Shown here piece by piece: positions 1-12,583 of a stretch of 64,000 bases of DNA. The position numbers were made by a program, and so were the translations under genes. This DNA comes from Symbiodinium natans (lineage: Eukaryota > Sar > Dinophyceae > Suessiales > Symbiodiniaceae). The stretch lies in contig CAJNDS010000266.1 of the NCBI GenBank assembly GCA_905221605.1, positions 61,001 through 125,000 of the forward strand. The letters are read 5' to 3'. Every line of letters starts with the position of its first letter. Within the stretch, counting starts at the first letter, position 1. The notes under the pieces are model-generated. The model saw only the letters and a program-made list of their open reading frames with translations, made no database searches and was not told the DNA's origin.

Positions 1-1
1 C

Positions 2-844
2 CGCCAAGAGGTTCAGGACCCACCAGGTTTTGATGGAGTCCGACCAACGAACTTCTTGATGATCGGGAATCCGGGCACAGGCAAGAGCACTGTGTTGAAT
101 GGTCTCATTCAGAAGCCCTACTTCAAGTCAGGGATGTCGTTTGGAGGCGGCATGACGTACGAGTTTGACAGGGCGGAGATTGGAAAGCACACGTTCCTGG
201 ACACTCCAGGCCTATCGGACCCGACAAGGCGAAAGCAGGCTGCTGAAGCCATCACTGAGGCGCTGAAGCAGAATGGATACTACAAGATATTTTTTGTCAT
301 CACCTTGCAGAACGGGCGCGTGCGCTCTGAAGATGTGACAACCATGAAGCTTGTTTTGGATGCATCACCAAGCAACAAGTATGGGGTGATCATTAACCAA
401 CTGAATTCACGAGAGTATGAGGCTCTTCACGATCCGGAGGGTGAGGCTAGGAAGAGTGTCCTAACAGCTCTCCTAGGTACGATGCCGGTAGACAAGTTGT
501 CACCATACATCCACCTCGTTCAACATGATGACGATTTGGCGGGTGTGGACAACATGGCAAAGCCACTGCCTGACGACCTGAGGGACTTCATTCTGAAGAC
601 GTGCCCAGGCATCGACATTGCAGAGGTTGAAGTGGCGGACATTAAGGCCAGCGAGTATGAGGCTCTAACGTCGCAAATGGAAGAGATGCTTGCGGACAGC
701 GAGAAACTGAAAGATGCTCTCAGGTCTCGCGAGGCCGAGCTCAAAGATTTGACCGAGGAGCTCAAAGCTGCCAACGGCAATGACCCCGACCAGGGCTTCG
801 CGTTTCTGTCGATGGCCGCGCTCTTGACGCTCTTGCTGCTGTGA
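2..844 (+). CDS. AIG1/GIMAP-like P-loop GTPase, tail-anchored; 5' end cut by window edge
   Basis: The frame is open from base 2 to the TGA at 842-844, so the 5' part lies outside the window. A Walker A motif (GNPGTGKS, about 68-91) is followed by a G3 motif (DTPGLSD, about 200-220), the layout of the AIG1/GIMAP and septin-like class of TRAFAC GTPases. Where G4 [NT]KxD is expected the sequence reads IINQL (about 392-406), so base recognition may be altered. After the G domain a charged heptad-like stretch (about 655-775) suggests a coiled coil, and the last 17 or so residues are hydrophobic (FAFLSMAALLTLLLL), consistent with a C-terminal membrane anchor. Known AIG1-family proteins act on membranes and in stress or immune-type responses; a role here is inference. 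No intron is needed within this part. The GTPase fold call is secure; the subfamily is less so. Confidence 0.8.
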   Translation, partial: RQEVQDPPGFDGVRPTNFLMIGNPGTGKSTVLNGLIQKPYFKSGMSFGGGMTYEFDRAEIGKHTFLDTPGLSDPTRRKQAAEAITEALKQNGYYKIFFVITLQNGRVRSEDVTTMKLVLDASPSNKYGVIINQLNSREYEALHDPEGEARKSVLTALLGTMPVDKLSPYIHLVQHDDDLAGVDNMAKPLPDDLRDFILKTCPGIDIAEVEVADIKASEYEALTSQMEEMLADSEKLKDALRSREAELKDLTEELKAANGNDPDQGFAFLSMAALLTLLLL

Positions 845-1974
845 GAGCGGCAAAAAACATCGAGAGGGCGTACTAGGTCGTCCTTAACGATCGAGATGTA
901 CATCGTTCAGGTATTGATCTTCATTCCAGGTTGTGGAAATGGTCTTCCTTGTGACACATCCGCATCTGTTAATTAGCCAGACACATCTTTGAACCATCAC
1001 AGTTCTGTCGAATTGAAGGGTTGATTGCACCGGTGACCAGGGGGTGAGTCAAGAGCTTCGTCCTGCACTTGCCAGGCGCAGCTAGTGAAGGAAGGCTTCG
1101 ACGAGGCCTCGCAGGCTGCGCAAGATCGCCGAGCCCTTTGGAAGGCCCCTCTCCAAGGTTGACAGTCGAGTTTGCCCGCTGCCACCAGGAATGCCCATGC
1201 TTTAGGGTTTTCTATGATATCCTTACGCAGCATCCCCACTTCTCTGGGCTTTCAAAAACCACATGAAACGTAAGTTTCAACTCCGTTTAAAACCCCAAAC
1301 CTGACAGGGCTTGGGCTGCCGAAAGGCACGGCAGCGCTTCTGCTTGTGGCGGATTGAGGGTTTTGTCCTTTGGGGTCGGGGTAATATCTGTTTCTCTTAT
1401 TGGGTTGAGGGTTTCGGGTTTCGGTTTCGCGCTTTAGGGCTTTAGGTGTGTAGGTCTGAAGGAGTACAAGCTGCATTCGAAGAAAGGTGTCATTGCACAA
1501 TTTGGCATAGTCGTCCCGGCACGGGGAAGACATGGGAAGACGATTCAGTACATATCATACAGGCTTTGCAGTCCCGACGCTGAAACGCAAATCCAGACAG
1601 CCCCGAAAAGCATCGGCCTTACGAGTCCAAGGACCCCGAACGGCTCTCGCCCCCCCCCCCCCCCGCCCGGAACCCACAGGAGGAGGGTGATGCAGTCCTC
1701 CAGCTGGCCCGGCTCTTGGCTCTCCCACGTGCAGAGTCGCAACAAGAATCATCATGCATGGTCCCGGTCCTTGGGAGCTGCCGTGGGAAGCCTGCAGCAT
1801 GGCAGCGGTGAGACCTTGCACACCGCACGCCTGAGACGAGGCAAAGATCTTGCTAGCCAGCTCTGCGCCGAACTCAGGGACTTGAGCGTTTTCTGCAGAA
1901 GCTGCGGGCCGTTCCACCATATACCACCCTAAACTTACACCCCAGATGCGAAGTGAAAGATATTTCGAGCAATT
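845..1974. other. Noncoding stretch after the GTPase gene
   Basis: No frame here shows a recognisable domain or exon with AG|G borders. A short C run lies near 1651-1664 and degenerate GGGTTT/TTTAGGG-like motifs near 1380-1450. It is probably 3' flank and intergenic DNA. Confidence 0.5.
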
Positions 1975-1982
1975 CTTGACAC

Positions 1983-3030
1983 ATGCCGGAAGCGAGACGG
2001 ACCCAGGAATATGATGCTGCGGAAAGGTATGGCATGGAGGCAGGCCGAGAAGCGCATGATTTCCGTAGAGCTCTCATGATTGAGAGAGGTTTGGACTGCA
2101 AGTGTTCCCAAAACCTAAGGCCTCAAAACCCGCCAGAAGCCCATAGCCAACTTCCTCCAGGCACAGAAGATCTTCCAGGAAGTGGGTGACAAAGCTGCTG
2201 AGCCTCTCGGCTTAAACCAAGACTTGGTGGTGCAGGGCTGAGGGCTCTTGTATCCAAGAAATTCATCTGCAATTCCCGAGCCCGGGGCAGTCTATCTATC
2301 CCCCACCCCCACCCCCCACAAAAAACATGAAAAACAAGATAGAAAACACAAAAGCCGACAAGCACTAGCCTATCCTCAAGGTCCGTGGCGTGCGTGCATC
2401 TGGCGCAGGCAAGAGCTTGATTAGCTACATGAAGGTGTTGAACACTTAGGCTTTCAACCACCGGTGACAAGTAGGCAGGTGTCCCATTACCATTGACTGC
2501 ATTGGGCTTGTTTATGGCTCTTGGCGAAAGTTAGGTGGCATGGATGTTGCCCATGCTGCCCATACCTTGCCGAGCGCAGGCATGCCTAAAGAAGATGAGT
2601 GCTGAAGCTGAGGGCGAGACGAAGGAGGCCTGCAGAATTGGGGGGTGGGCTTTGAATTGTGACAGCTCGACAGAGGGCATGATGATGTGTTGTCGTGTTC
2701 TGCCACGCCTTGCCGGAGTCTGCCTTGTCACAGGCTTTGGCCTCTGCTTCCTACCGCTCCTCCGCCGAGAAGGCGGGCTTTCCTCGAGTTGAAAATGCCA
2801 CACGTCGCGGCCAAACTCGTCCACCTGAAGCAGTACATGCAGTATTTGCAGCAGTCTGCTTGTTAAAGACGTTCTCGAAGGAAAGGGCACTTGCGAACGG
2901 AACCTTCCAGAGACTGAATGGACGAATGCTGTTGCTTCTGCCGCGATGGTTCTTGTCGTTGGTGCCATCAGGCCATGCGTGCTGCCAACGATGCCATCAC
3001 AGCATGCGCGGCTCTGAGATATGGGAGGCG
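1983..3030 (+). CDS. Possible TPR-protein exon fragments (unresolved gene)
   Basis: Short coding-like pieces lie on the + strand: residues resembling a tetratricopeptide helix (LQAQKIFQEVGDKAAEP, about 2145-2205), a second helix-like piece (SVACVHLAQ, about 2383-2410, followed by a GC donor) and AMRAANDAITAC (about 2973-3008, preceded by CAG). EVGDKAAE and AANDAI are typical of the TPR-rich proteins common in dinoflagellates. The pieces are short, I cannot join them with consistent splice phase, and neither start nor stop is identified. They could be a decayed copy. Function is unknown. Confidence 0.3.
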
Positions 3031-4411
3031 GGAGAGGCCGCAGCTGGGGCAGTCAAAGCCCAAAGTTGGCTCCAGTGGTTTGGGTGCATCTGCACTGAGT
3101 CTCACTTTCAAGCCTGCATCCCGAGGGTTGGAGTAGGCCCGAAGTGGCAACGAGAAAGCGTCTGAGGTCGCCACCTGGGTAGCAAGCAGCTCCGCCAGGA
3201 CCTGAGGAGGGTTCGCACCCGGGCGTGGCACTCTCAACGTACGCATCCCGAAGCCCCGGTCTAAGCCCCTTGCAGCGCATTGGGTTCGGCATCGAGGCGC
3301 TGGAGCTCTGTTCTGGCGAGCGCAGGCACCTCCTTTGTCCTCGGTAGGCCCTTAGCACATCTTGGCATATTCATATTGGGTTTGAGAGGATTCTATTCCG
3401 GGAACATGCTCAGAGTCATTCAATCAAGGGCCAGTTGATCGTGGACTGTTTCGGCTCTTTGCGTGTTCCTTGGGCATCCGTCTCGGGTGTGATTTTTTCA
3501 GCACAATTTAGCATTGTGACCTTTGCCACTGTCTCATCGGGTTTCCTGCCGCTGGGGGGGCCCTCTTCGACTAATCCTGGGGTGTGACGGACTATTTCGG
3601 TTTCGGGGGGGTTCACGGCGTCCTGCTGGAAGAGTTCGCAGGTGAAACAGGGGGTGACCCAGAGGCCCAGCAAGACGATGGAAGTCCTGAGCAGAAAGCA
3701 CCCTACGGAAAGCACCCTACAGGAACCCCAAGGCCCTAACATGTCCTATCCATACATCGAAAAAGCACCCTGCCGAGAGGTGCTGGGCTTCCGTGGCCGC
3801 CTTGAGGAATCGCTACGGGCCAGGAGCTGAGGCTTTCGAGTTTACGGGGCTTAGAGGGTGGGCTCAGGCCCTAAGCCCAAATTGCAGAATTCTGCAGAGT
3901 GCGTGTTAGGGCTTTAGGGTTCCAGGGCTTCATGGTTAATCGTAGGTCATAGGGTTTAGCGTTAGTTCTACAGCGTTTGGGGTAGATGAGGGTTTTTTTA
4001 GACCCCTTCCCCATGGGCTGTTTTTCGCCCCATGAACCCAGCCCTACGTGTCCCAAAGCCCCGAGAAACGGCCCCCCGAGGTCGTCCTCGATGCGGAGAA
4101 ATGTTTCGAAAGCGCAGGGGCCGGCAGCCGCAGCCCTGGCGCTTGGGTGTTAAAGGGTTCGAAGGGCACCGTGGAGCACCACACGGATTTAACAGGGCCT
4201 TCAGGGCTCAGGGCTTCGGAAAGTTTAGGGGGTTGTAGGGCTTCAGGTTGGAATTTTCGGCGCTCCGATTCCAGCCTGAATATCAGGTGCGATGGTGCAA
4301 TGCAAGATCCTGGCAGCGGATTGCCTTGCAGGCGCACATGGGCCTGAAGCATGTGCCACTGGACAAGTATCCTCCGCACCTGTGTCATGCGATGCCTTTC
4401 TGCCATGCAGT

Positions 4412-4502
4412 ACATGGGGGGTTTACGAGCATAAGGAACCCCCAATATGGGCTCCCCAAATGGTAGGATGATACCCTTTGAAAAAGTAAACCCCCCACAT
4501 GT
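4412..4502. repeat. Short inverted-repeat element (MITE-like or hairpin)
   Basis: The arm at 4412-4426 (ACATGGGGGGTTTAC) is matched by its reverse complement at 4486-4502 (GTAAACCCCCCACATGT), with one extra base in the second arm. The two arms enclose about 60 bp. The layout fits a small terminal-inverted-repeat element or introner-like insert. No clear target-site duplication was identified. Confidence 0.5.
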
Positions 4503-4674
4503 TAAGAGCCAATTTACAGTCACGCTGTCTGGTGGCGCCTGTGGAGGCCTCAAGCACTTTGAGGAGGCGCGGTCAGCTGGCAGAATGTGGGTGGCGTTGC
4601 TACGAACTACCTCAAGCCCAATGTCTGAACACAGGAGATCCCCGCCCCCCAGCAAAAACAGGCCATGATAGGCC

Positions 4675-5292
4675 ATGCAGGTTCGGTTCGTTCAGCTTTA
4701 TGTCAGACAATGGGCTGACTGGCGTCATCTGGCGACCCTTTGGGTTCAAGAGCTTTATCACAGGATGAGCTCCCAGCTGCAGGTGCAGCATGGCGATGTA
4801 CCTTCAGGTGTTTCCACAGAAACGTCGTCCACGTCCGTGCACCTGGATTCCATCAAGGTGCCCCGACCGGAGGATGTCCCGTGGCCCTGGATGGCAGCGC
4901 CTCCTTCCTTTCCCAGCTCTCCTAGCTCTTCATTCTCTTCATTGTCTGATCAGGACTTAGACATTTGGCTTGGGCCAAGCACCACTCTACCCGGAAAACT
5001 GGGCTCAAGAGACGATACCTTGTCGCGGATGTCGCGCGACGACATACTTTCGCTGGCAAACTGCCGCAGCACCAAGCGTTGCGTGCGACTCAGCGATTTC
5101 ATGCGCCTGAATTCTCTGCCCGCCAAAGATGGACAGCAGCTTCAGCTCTCCTTCGGCAGCGCGCTCCATGTTGGCGATGGCACGAATGTTTTGTGCAAAG
5201 TGTGCAGCCGCCTGTTTGCAAATGAATTAGCTTGCAGGCAGCGATCTGTGTCTGCTGTCACCGAGGTGCAGCAGGTCATTATTAGAAGGTAG
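4675..5292 (+). CDS. Unplaced ORF with degenerate dinoflagellate 'GSxxHxxG' Cys motif
   Basis: This 205-codon frame is uninterrupted, which is long for this window; a better start may be the ATG at 4765 (MSSQLQV). The middle is rich in Ser, Pro and Asp. Near the C-terminus, GSALHVGDG followed by CKVC (about 5157-5210) resembles the motif in many dinoflagellate proteins where G-S-x-x-H-x-x-G precedes a Cys-rich CCCH-like finger. Here most of the later Cys and His residues are missing, so it may be a decayed copy or need an unseen splice. I do not recognise a function. The other strand is also open over part of it, which lowers confidence. Confidence 0.35.
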   Translation: MQVRFVQLYVRQWADWRHLATLWVQELYHRMSSQLQVQHGDVPSGVSTETSSTSVHLDSIKVPRPEDVPWPWMAAPPSFPSSPSSSFSSLSDQDLDIWLGPSTTLPGKLGSRDDTLSRMSRDDILSLANCRSTKRCVRLSDFMRLNSLPAKDGQQLQLSFGSALHVGDGTNVLCKVCSRLFANELACRQRSVSAVTEVQQVIIRR

Positions 5293-8085
5293 TTCGGTGA
5301 GCTTTGAGGGTACGGGACTGCTACTTTAGGAGTGCGTGCATGAGATGGCTCAGGTTTCCACAAGCCCCCGCTCCGCATATGCAAGAAGGGAGCCTTCTGC
5401 GATTTCTGTCATCTGCATGATGGACGACGCAACGGACGTCGACGGAGCTTGCGGGAGCCCGGGCCCATCTTTATCTTTCTTTTGGCAGGGTTGGCAGGTG
5501 TTTGGTAAGAATAGCAGTTGCGACATGTTGTGATGTGGGACTTTCGTATTCGTCGCAGTTATCGCTTTTCCTCGTGTTGGCCGGGTCCTTTCTGGTGAAG
5601 GGGTTCGCGTGAAAGTTACACATGAGATCACTCAGCAGTCTTTCTACGAGGTAGCTTAGCGAACGTTTTGGTCCGCTACCATGGCCGTACCAACAACATC
5701 GGAAACGGAGTTGCGGTGAGTGGCAAATTCTATTGAAAGACGCGAAGCAAGCCGCAAGCACAACACGCCTGAAAGGGCTCGCCAAGCGCTATCGCAAAAA
5801 GTCGCAACCACGATTGCCACTTATGATCCCGGTCGTGAGAGCAAAGGGCTGTAGGTAAAGTGCAGTGTGCAGATGTGGTGTGTGTGCCGATGTTTGGCGC
5901 AGCTTGCTGGTGTGGCGCAGTGTCAGGGAGTTAGGGTTCGGTGATGTCACAGTGATGTCGATGAATGATGCAAGTTCTACCACCCTCTCGTGCGAAGCGC
6001 AACGGTCCGCATTGAGAGGGAATTGGGACCTGGCAGGTAACCAACACATGGCCCCGATGGCCCAGGACTAGGAGCCCCCGAAAGCCAGCAAAGGCCCTCT
6101 CCAAAGTGTTCTAAGGATGAGACCGGCAGGATGACGTGGGCAGACACAGAAGTTCAAGTGCTCCAGGGAATTCGCCTGTGATTTCTTAAGGTCCCAATTG
6201 CAGTTTGTGTCTAGCTCGTCAGACCTAGTGGTGTTTCGCTGATTTGTGAAGAACGATGCTCCGCTACTGATACAGCCGCCACCGGCACCGAGATGAGGTG
6301 GTTGAGGCCCTAGCAGAGGATGGTGTACAGTGTATAGTTCATCAAGCTTGACTTCCCAATCCATCAAAGGCAAGTACACCTTGGACTTGCCTCATTCCCC
6401 AGATCCTGGGCACTTTACACCCGGTGACCTCTACATGATAATTGCGAGCTTGGCTACATGATTCTTTGGCCCCTATTTGCACTTGAGGATGCGCCAAGAC
6501 ACATCTACCTGTGTATTTAAGCAGTGGAGCTCAATGTTTCATTCCTTCGCACAGAACTTCGAGAGTGTGATGTTAGTGCTTCAATTTCTGCAGTATTCTG
6601 CAGTGATTTCCGTGCGGGCTTTCCGCTGCGGTGGTTGTTTGCATGGTGGCTGTGAGACGAACAGCTGCGTGCCCCTCACCTGCAGAAAAGGTGTCCAAGC
6701 TTATGGCGCGAAGCTCACTTGCAAGGGCCCGTGTGCAGTATGTGCAGCCAAGCTTGGGTTAAACTAAGAGCAGTACGCTGGTGCTGATCATGGCCTTTGT
6801 AATCAAGTGCTTGTATGTCTCGACACCCTTTGCCTGCACAACGTTGCTAACATGGGGGCTTCTCCCATCCAAACACTGCACCATTCATTCACAAACACCC
6901 AAGCTTTAGTCTTGAAGTGCAGGCAACCCCACACTAGGCACGGAAGAGCTGCAGAGCTATTGGGCACAATCAAAGCAGGTCAGGTTGTCTTTGGAAGCTA
7001 GCAGAGTCAGCTGTGCTCAGTTGGTATTATATTTCCTGCCCCAAACCCACACCTCCTAGAGCCCTGGAATGCCCTAAAGTGGGCCCGTCACCCCAACTTC
7101 CCCCCGCAACCCCCCCCTCAGCCTCCTCAACTGCCTCAAAAAAAGCCTATGGTTTCTGGAGGCCAAAGAAGTGGCAGATCAAGCCATGAAGCAAGCCAAC
7201 TCCTTGCACGATCGGCAGGCATCCGGGGGTGCTGTGCGTGGGGTCTGGAGGGTTGTAGGAGTATGAAAGGGTTCGTGGAAGGGCTTAAAGAGGGCAAATG
7301 ATGATGAGAACACACTCAGAGCGCTCCGGAGAGCTTCGCTTCCAGCATCTTCCAGCACTTTCTTGCCTCTTGAAGCCCCTCAGTTCCCACTCAGTTCTGC
7401 AACGTAGGCGGAGACTCAGTCAAAGACATGCCTGGAGAGAATCGAGAAGGCCGAGAAGAAGAGCTTGGCACCCAGCAATTTTTGTTCCTAGGCTGTAAAT
7501 CCCAACTCCTCCTAGCAACCCCCCAAACCGAAACCCAAGAACGCCAAGAACACTGGAGCCGAGGCAAGGAAGTCGCGGCACCGCCTGTGCAGCAGATGAT
7601 TGCCGCAGACGTGCGCGGCTCTCGGCAACGGGTTTTAGGGTTTAGGTCTGCTGAAAGCACACGAATCCAAGGACCCGAACTCCTGCACACCATTCGTTGC
7701 TTTACGGATACGGCATCAGCTCCATCTTTCTCTGGACTAAGCAGATTAAAGACAAAGTTTTGAGCCCAGGCCTTCTGGTCAAGCAGCACCTGCTGCAGGC
7801 ACTTGACTGGCATTCAGGGCTTCGCATTGTCTTCAAATCCGTCAAATCCGACAACATGTTTGAAGTACGCGACTCCTTGTTGCTGCCTCTTTACAGTCCT
7901 GGGAGGGTCAACTCAGGCAAGTACAAGTACGGTTTCAGAGTCTCTCGATACTTAACTCGTATACATATCTGCGAAGGCAAGGTTTACTTCCAGTCTGTCC
8001 CTGCGCCGTAGCACCCTCCACCTTGTGAATTTCGGAACTTGAACCGTCGCGCCACCGACCCAACTCGATCGATATGAGACCGACA

Positions 8086-8109
8086 ATATATATATATATA
8101 TATATATAT
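8086..8109. repeat. (AT)n microsatellite
   Basis: About 12 AT dinucleotides in an otherwise featureless stretch. Confidence 0.95.
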
Positions 8110-8429
8110 GGAGACATACATATGTAAACGACATCCTACACAATTAGTATATTACTTGTATAATCTTGTATTGTGCTGAATTCTTTCAAGGAACTACGAT
8201 CAGGGCTTTTGGGGCTTTTGGGGTGTAAACTAGTATTTGTCGATTTGACTTGCACTTCGAGCGAGAGAAAGTTCTGCACGCGGGCCAGCAGGCTTTTCAC
8301 CCCATCAGCTAAGGTTCGCTTGGAGCTGACACCTCTTAACTTTACTCAAACAGTTTGCGTAGATGCAGCCGCCCCACAGGCGCCGCACCGGCGGCTTCGG
8401 CCGTGGCGCCAGAGCAGCCAAAGGGTGCG

Positions 8430-8450
8430 CCCCCCCCCCCCCCCCCCCCC
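8430..8450. repeat. Poly-C tract beside telomere-like GGGTTTAGGG
   Basis: A run of 21 C is followed within 20 bp by two copies of the heptamer GGGTTTA (8464-8480). Confidence 0.9.
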
Positions 8451-11375
8451 TCCCGCGGTTTCGGGTTTAGGGTTTAGGGTTTTGAAAGGGTCCCCCCTTG
8501 ATGGCTTAGGTGTAGAGCAGTTTGCCTGCCGGCATCCCTCGCAAGGCTTGGACCCGACGCTTGCAACAAAGAGGCTGATGAGCATCGTGAGCGTCTCGTG
8601 CGGATGCGCCCGCATGCACATCGACATTGTGCCGAAAGGAATTTCATTGGTTTGATTGGTTTGACTGCCAAGGTCAAGGACGTGATTGCCGCAGATGATG
8701 AGATTACGGCGGCCGCCTCAAGCGTATCTGATATTGGATAAATATCTGATATTGATTAAATCAATACAATCTTGTCTTCGGGACATGTAAAGCGGATCCA
8801 TGTGCATGTACAGGGATGTTGAAATCCTAAGGCTGACAGCCCGCTGATGGAAGCTGGCATGGACAGCCCGGACCCCAAAGTGACCCGCTTTGGCACGATC
8901 TGCCGCTTTCAGCAACAGGAGGTTCTCGTGTGCACTCAGTTGCGCTAAGGTCTGTCGTCCGTCCAGCTCGTCACGGAGGCTGTTGCTGCGTTCTTGCAGA
9001 GTGGTAGTACCAATGCCAGACAACTCCGTGCATCTCCGAAGAGTTGCGGAGTGGGCGTTGCCGCTTTTCATGCAGGTGTCCAAGGAATTCCAGATGACCC
9101 TCTCACCATCTTTGGTGTTCGACTTCCCGAACGTGGCGGTGTTTGGGCTGTCATTACGAGACATTCTGAGACATTCATGCAGTCTGTCACCGATTGAAGA
9201 TGAACATCAGAATCTTCAGTTGAGTGCAAGCATAGACGGAAGGAGCTGGACGGAGAGGGCAACCAGAGAGGCAAAGATGTCACGCGAGCTACAGCAAGCT
9301 GCCCTGAGGCCATCGTCAACCACCTTGTGGAAGAAAGCCAGGGATGAAGAGGACTGGTCAGCTGAGTGGGGGCGCACGAACTCAGAAGCTTCATGTTCTC
9401 TTGTTGGTGACTTCTTATCAGTAGATTAGGAAGCTCCATCACTGTGACTTGTTTGGCTGATGGTCTTGGAGAATGGACGCAGGAAGCGCAGCCATAGTTT
9501 CGAGCGAACAGCGTGCTTCGAGCAAAGCATTTTGTTTCAAGCAGCTTATGCATTTCATTACAGTCCTCCGACGCCCTCTCTGAACACGATCGGATGTTTT
9601 GCTTTGAACAAGTGGAGAGTGGTGAAGCTACGCTGGCTTTCTTGCCTGTGCAGCGATGCACTACATGACATATCTTCCGCTTGAGTAGTGGTCAGTAGAA
9701 CGGCACGAGTTTAGAGCACGCCTCCGCTTCGGAAAAGAAATCCTGAGAGGAATCATGCAGCAGGTGCAGGGGTTTTCGGGATTGTCGGGCTTAACGCTTA
9801 GTATCGATGGCCTCTGCTTACCTGGCTCAGGAAGCCCTACAGGTGCAAAGCACACCCGTCAAGTAGCCAAGCTTGGGGATTTAGTCCTCGTGGTCTTACG
9901 GCTGACCGTACAAGACCCGACAGACTCAAGACAATCCGGACAGTCTGGGTTAAACGGGGTGAACATTGAACCTGGTCTCTTGTTGTCAGCTCCAGGATCA
10001 CACTTGTAGCTGCTTTCATCTGTTGCCTCCTCCACTGCAACTTCTGACATCATGCGGCTACTCAGCCATGACAGCCAGCAAGCGGTGGCGGAGTTGATTC
10101 GACCAGATGCTGGAACGAACAACCCGATGTCGCTAAAGGCCCAAAGCTTTCACGGACCATGCAGGGTACAGTAGCATGGCCCGCATGAGTGCCATTGCTG
10201 AAGCCGGAATCGGGGTAGTTTCCCAAAACCGGGCTCCCTCCAAATATACCAGAACCCTGATAATCGGAACCCCCGAAAAGCAGGTACTCCGGTACTCCGA
10301 ATTGTTGCAAAAACCCAAGTTCTGTTGGGAAAGATTCATCTTGCAGCTGGCTTTGAAGCTTGTGGAGGCCACGTGGTCCCCGGCCCCTTTGGGCCCCGAC
10401 TTTGTGCCCTGCGCCGTGGGCTCAGCCGGCCGCGGTTCCAACGCCAGAACAGCTTTGCTCATACCTGTGACTCAGAGCGAAATTTTCAACATATTTCAAA
10501 AGTCTTCTTGAGACATGTGACGTTGCGTTCCGTCACTACAGCCGTTCTTCAGAAACTGAATGAAACTCGTGAAACACAACGTGCCGCCCTCAACGATTTC
10601 AATCCTTTGCAGTGTAAAGTGGCAAGGCTGTGAATGGTCCCCAAATCAGACGCACCCGAATGTCACCCCGACCTCAATCCCTCCCCCAAACCCAGGTCCC
10701 AAGTCCCAACAACTCCTGACTCTTAAGCCTTAAGCTCCCCACAGGTTTCTCGAGCTCGGCATCTGCTGCCCTCGTCGCGATTTCTCTGTGGCCCTGAGGA
10801 GTACCATCGAGATGCTTTATTGTTGGTGGAAAGTTGTTGACGGAGGGTCTAAAAGAATTTCCAGCACTTGATTGAGGGAGCCGCAAAAAGCCCGCGGCTG
10901 GGTTGCGCGGATGGCGTGCCGCATGTTTTGGGTGCGCTCGCCTATATAGCCCCCCCCATGAATTCTCGACCCTGTCGTTTACATCTCATCCAGATTGTTG
11001 ATTTTGCGTTGTCGCACATCCACACCGTACTCTCGCCAACGTCCTGCGCGCAGTCCGTGGTCCAAATTGTCGAGCAAGTATTTATGTGTCTGCAGCGCTC
11101 GGTGTCACAAATTTGGTAGCGACCTGCTTTCTTGCTGCGCGCACTCTTGGAAGGGGTTCGTTTCGTGCTTCCGTTCTGAAGGCCTTTGATCGTTCCTGCG
11201 TTTCGTCGCTTTGGCTTCGAGATCGTGCATCAGCCATGATGCCTGCGTACGATCCTCGCAAAGTGCAGAAGTCTGACAGACCATGCAGGTATGAGGTAAG
11301 TTTGTTCCGTACAACTGCACCGGCGAGTTTCATTAACTTCCTAAGCCTCAGTTCGGCTACTTAAAGTGAATAATT

Positions 11376-11381
11376 CTCCCT

Positions 11382-11417
<36 letters not shown>

Positions 11418-11418
11418 G

Positions 11419-11456
<38 letters not shown>
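11376..11456. repeat. (CT)n microsatellite with interspersed CG
   Basis: Polypyrimidine CT repeats run over about 80 bp, followed at about 11532-11551 by an (AT)n run. Confidence 0.9.
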
Positions 11457-11458
<2 letters not shown>

Positions 11459-12583
11459 CCTGGTATGCTATCATGCCCATTTGGTCAAAGGTTTGTCGAG
11501 CACGGATGGCACAAACCAGCCGCCAGGTTCGGCTATATATATATATATATACTAGCATGTATTCATATTTATTTGTTTAGAGCTGTAATGCACAACACAC
11601 ACACACACAACCCTTTGCTTGAACTTCAGGTCCAATTGTCTTGGATATTTCGTGATAACTTTCCAAGTTGCCTTGCAGTGCGAGAGGACATATGTCATTC
11701 TCGTTTGCCTAACCACGTGAAAGTCTTGGCTTTCCATCTAAATGTAGTCTAAATGTAGTTGGAAACTGTGCGGAGACCTGGAAGAATGCCGCGCGTTGCG
11801 ACTTGAAGCCAGTTAAGCTGCAAACCTCTACTGGAATGCTGCTCAGTCAGAGGACATAAGCCACGGCTTCAGATCCGTGTCCTTCATTTCCTCCAAGAGG
11901 GCCCTGAGACTGGCAGATGCCTCAGCTGGGTCCGAAGTTTTGCAGGATGTTCTGAGCAGGAGTAGCGCCAGCCGGCACATCAGCATTTTCATGTTTACGA
12001 GAGCGGCTACTGGTAGCAAGCCTGCCGGCCAATGCATCCAGGTCAGTATGTGGGAGCTGACCTACAAAGAGACCTCAACCCAGGGCCCACAATTGTAAGC
12101 GCTTGCGCGCTCCGCCTCAACAGGGTCCCTTGAGGGTGTCCCAAGCATGGCAACGGCCGTTTGGCCGTTTGCTGGCCATATGACATTATGACACCGCGGT
12201 GGCAGGTTGCTGCTGGGCCTAGATGGCTTGCTCTCCTGGAAGGGGTGGATGCGGTGTTTGGAGTGTTTGGGGTGGGAATGGGGGAGGAGACCAGATGTTC
12301 TTCTTGTTCCAGACGCCTCTCAATTGCCCAGGCGAGTGTAGAGAGCAAAAGCCCAAGAAATCAACGTCGTCACTGTACCCAGGGGGAAGAAGGTCATGCG
12401 CACCAGCCAGGTGGGTGCTTCTCTTGGGGGGCGTGGCCTGTTGTTTCAGCCCACAGCTCTTTGCTTCCTTGCAGCAGTAGATATGGAGTATGTTCTTGGA
12501 TCCCGATTATTTTCTCGAACCCTATGGCCCCTTTCTGAACCCAGCTTCCAGCTGTGAGCGAGCGTGCAGGTGCTGGCGTGCAC

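Larger units (their letters stand above)
5293..12583. other. Gene-poor 7.3 kb with simple repeats
   Basis: I find no recognisable domain in either strand. Opposing ORFs at 8890-9429 (+) and 8718-9164/9068-9661 (-) overlap with no clear winner. Simple sequence includes (AT)n at 8086-8109, a 21-nt C run at 8430-8450 next to GGGTTTAGGGTTTAGGG, (CT)n at about 11376-11456, and (AT)n at about 11532-11551. A TTTAGGG-like motif is also at about 7630. The stretch could hold small unrecognised exons. Confidence 0.45.

Noticed and set aside
4044-4676. Minus-strand 210-codon ORF
   Set aside because: No domain is recognised, it overlaps the inverted-repeat element, and + strand frames are equally open. 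It is not supported as a gene.
8718-9661. Opposing ORFs of 148-197 codons
   Set aside because: Both strands are open with no family resemblance or exon borders, so no choice could be made.
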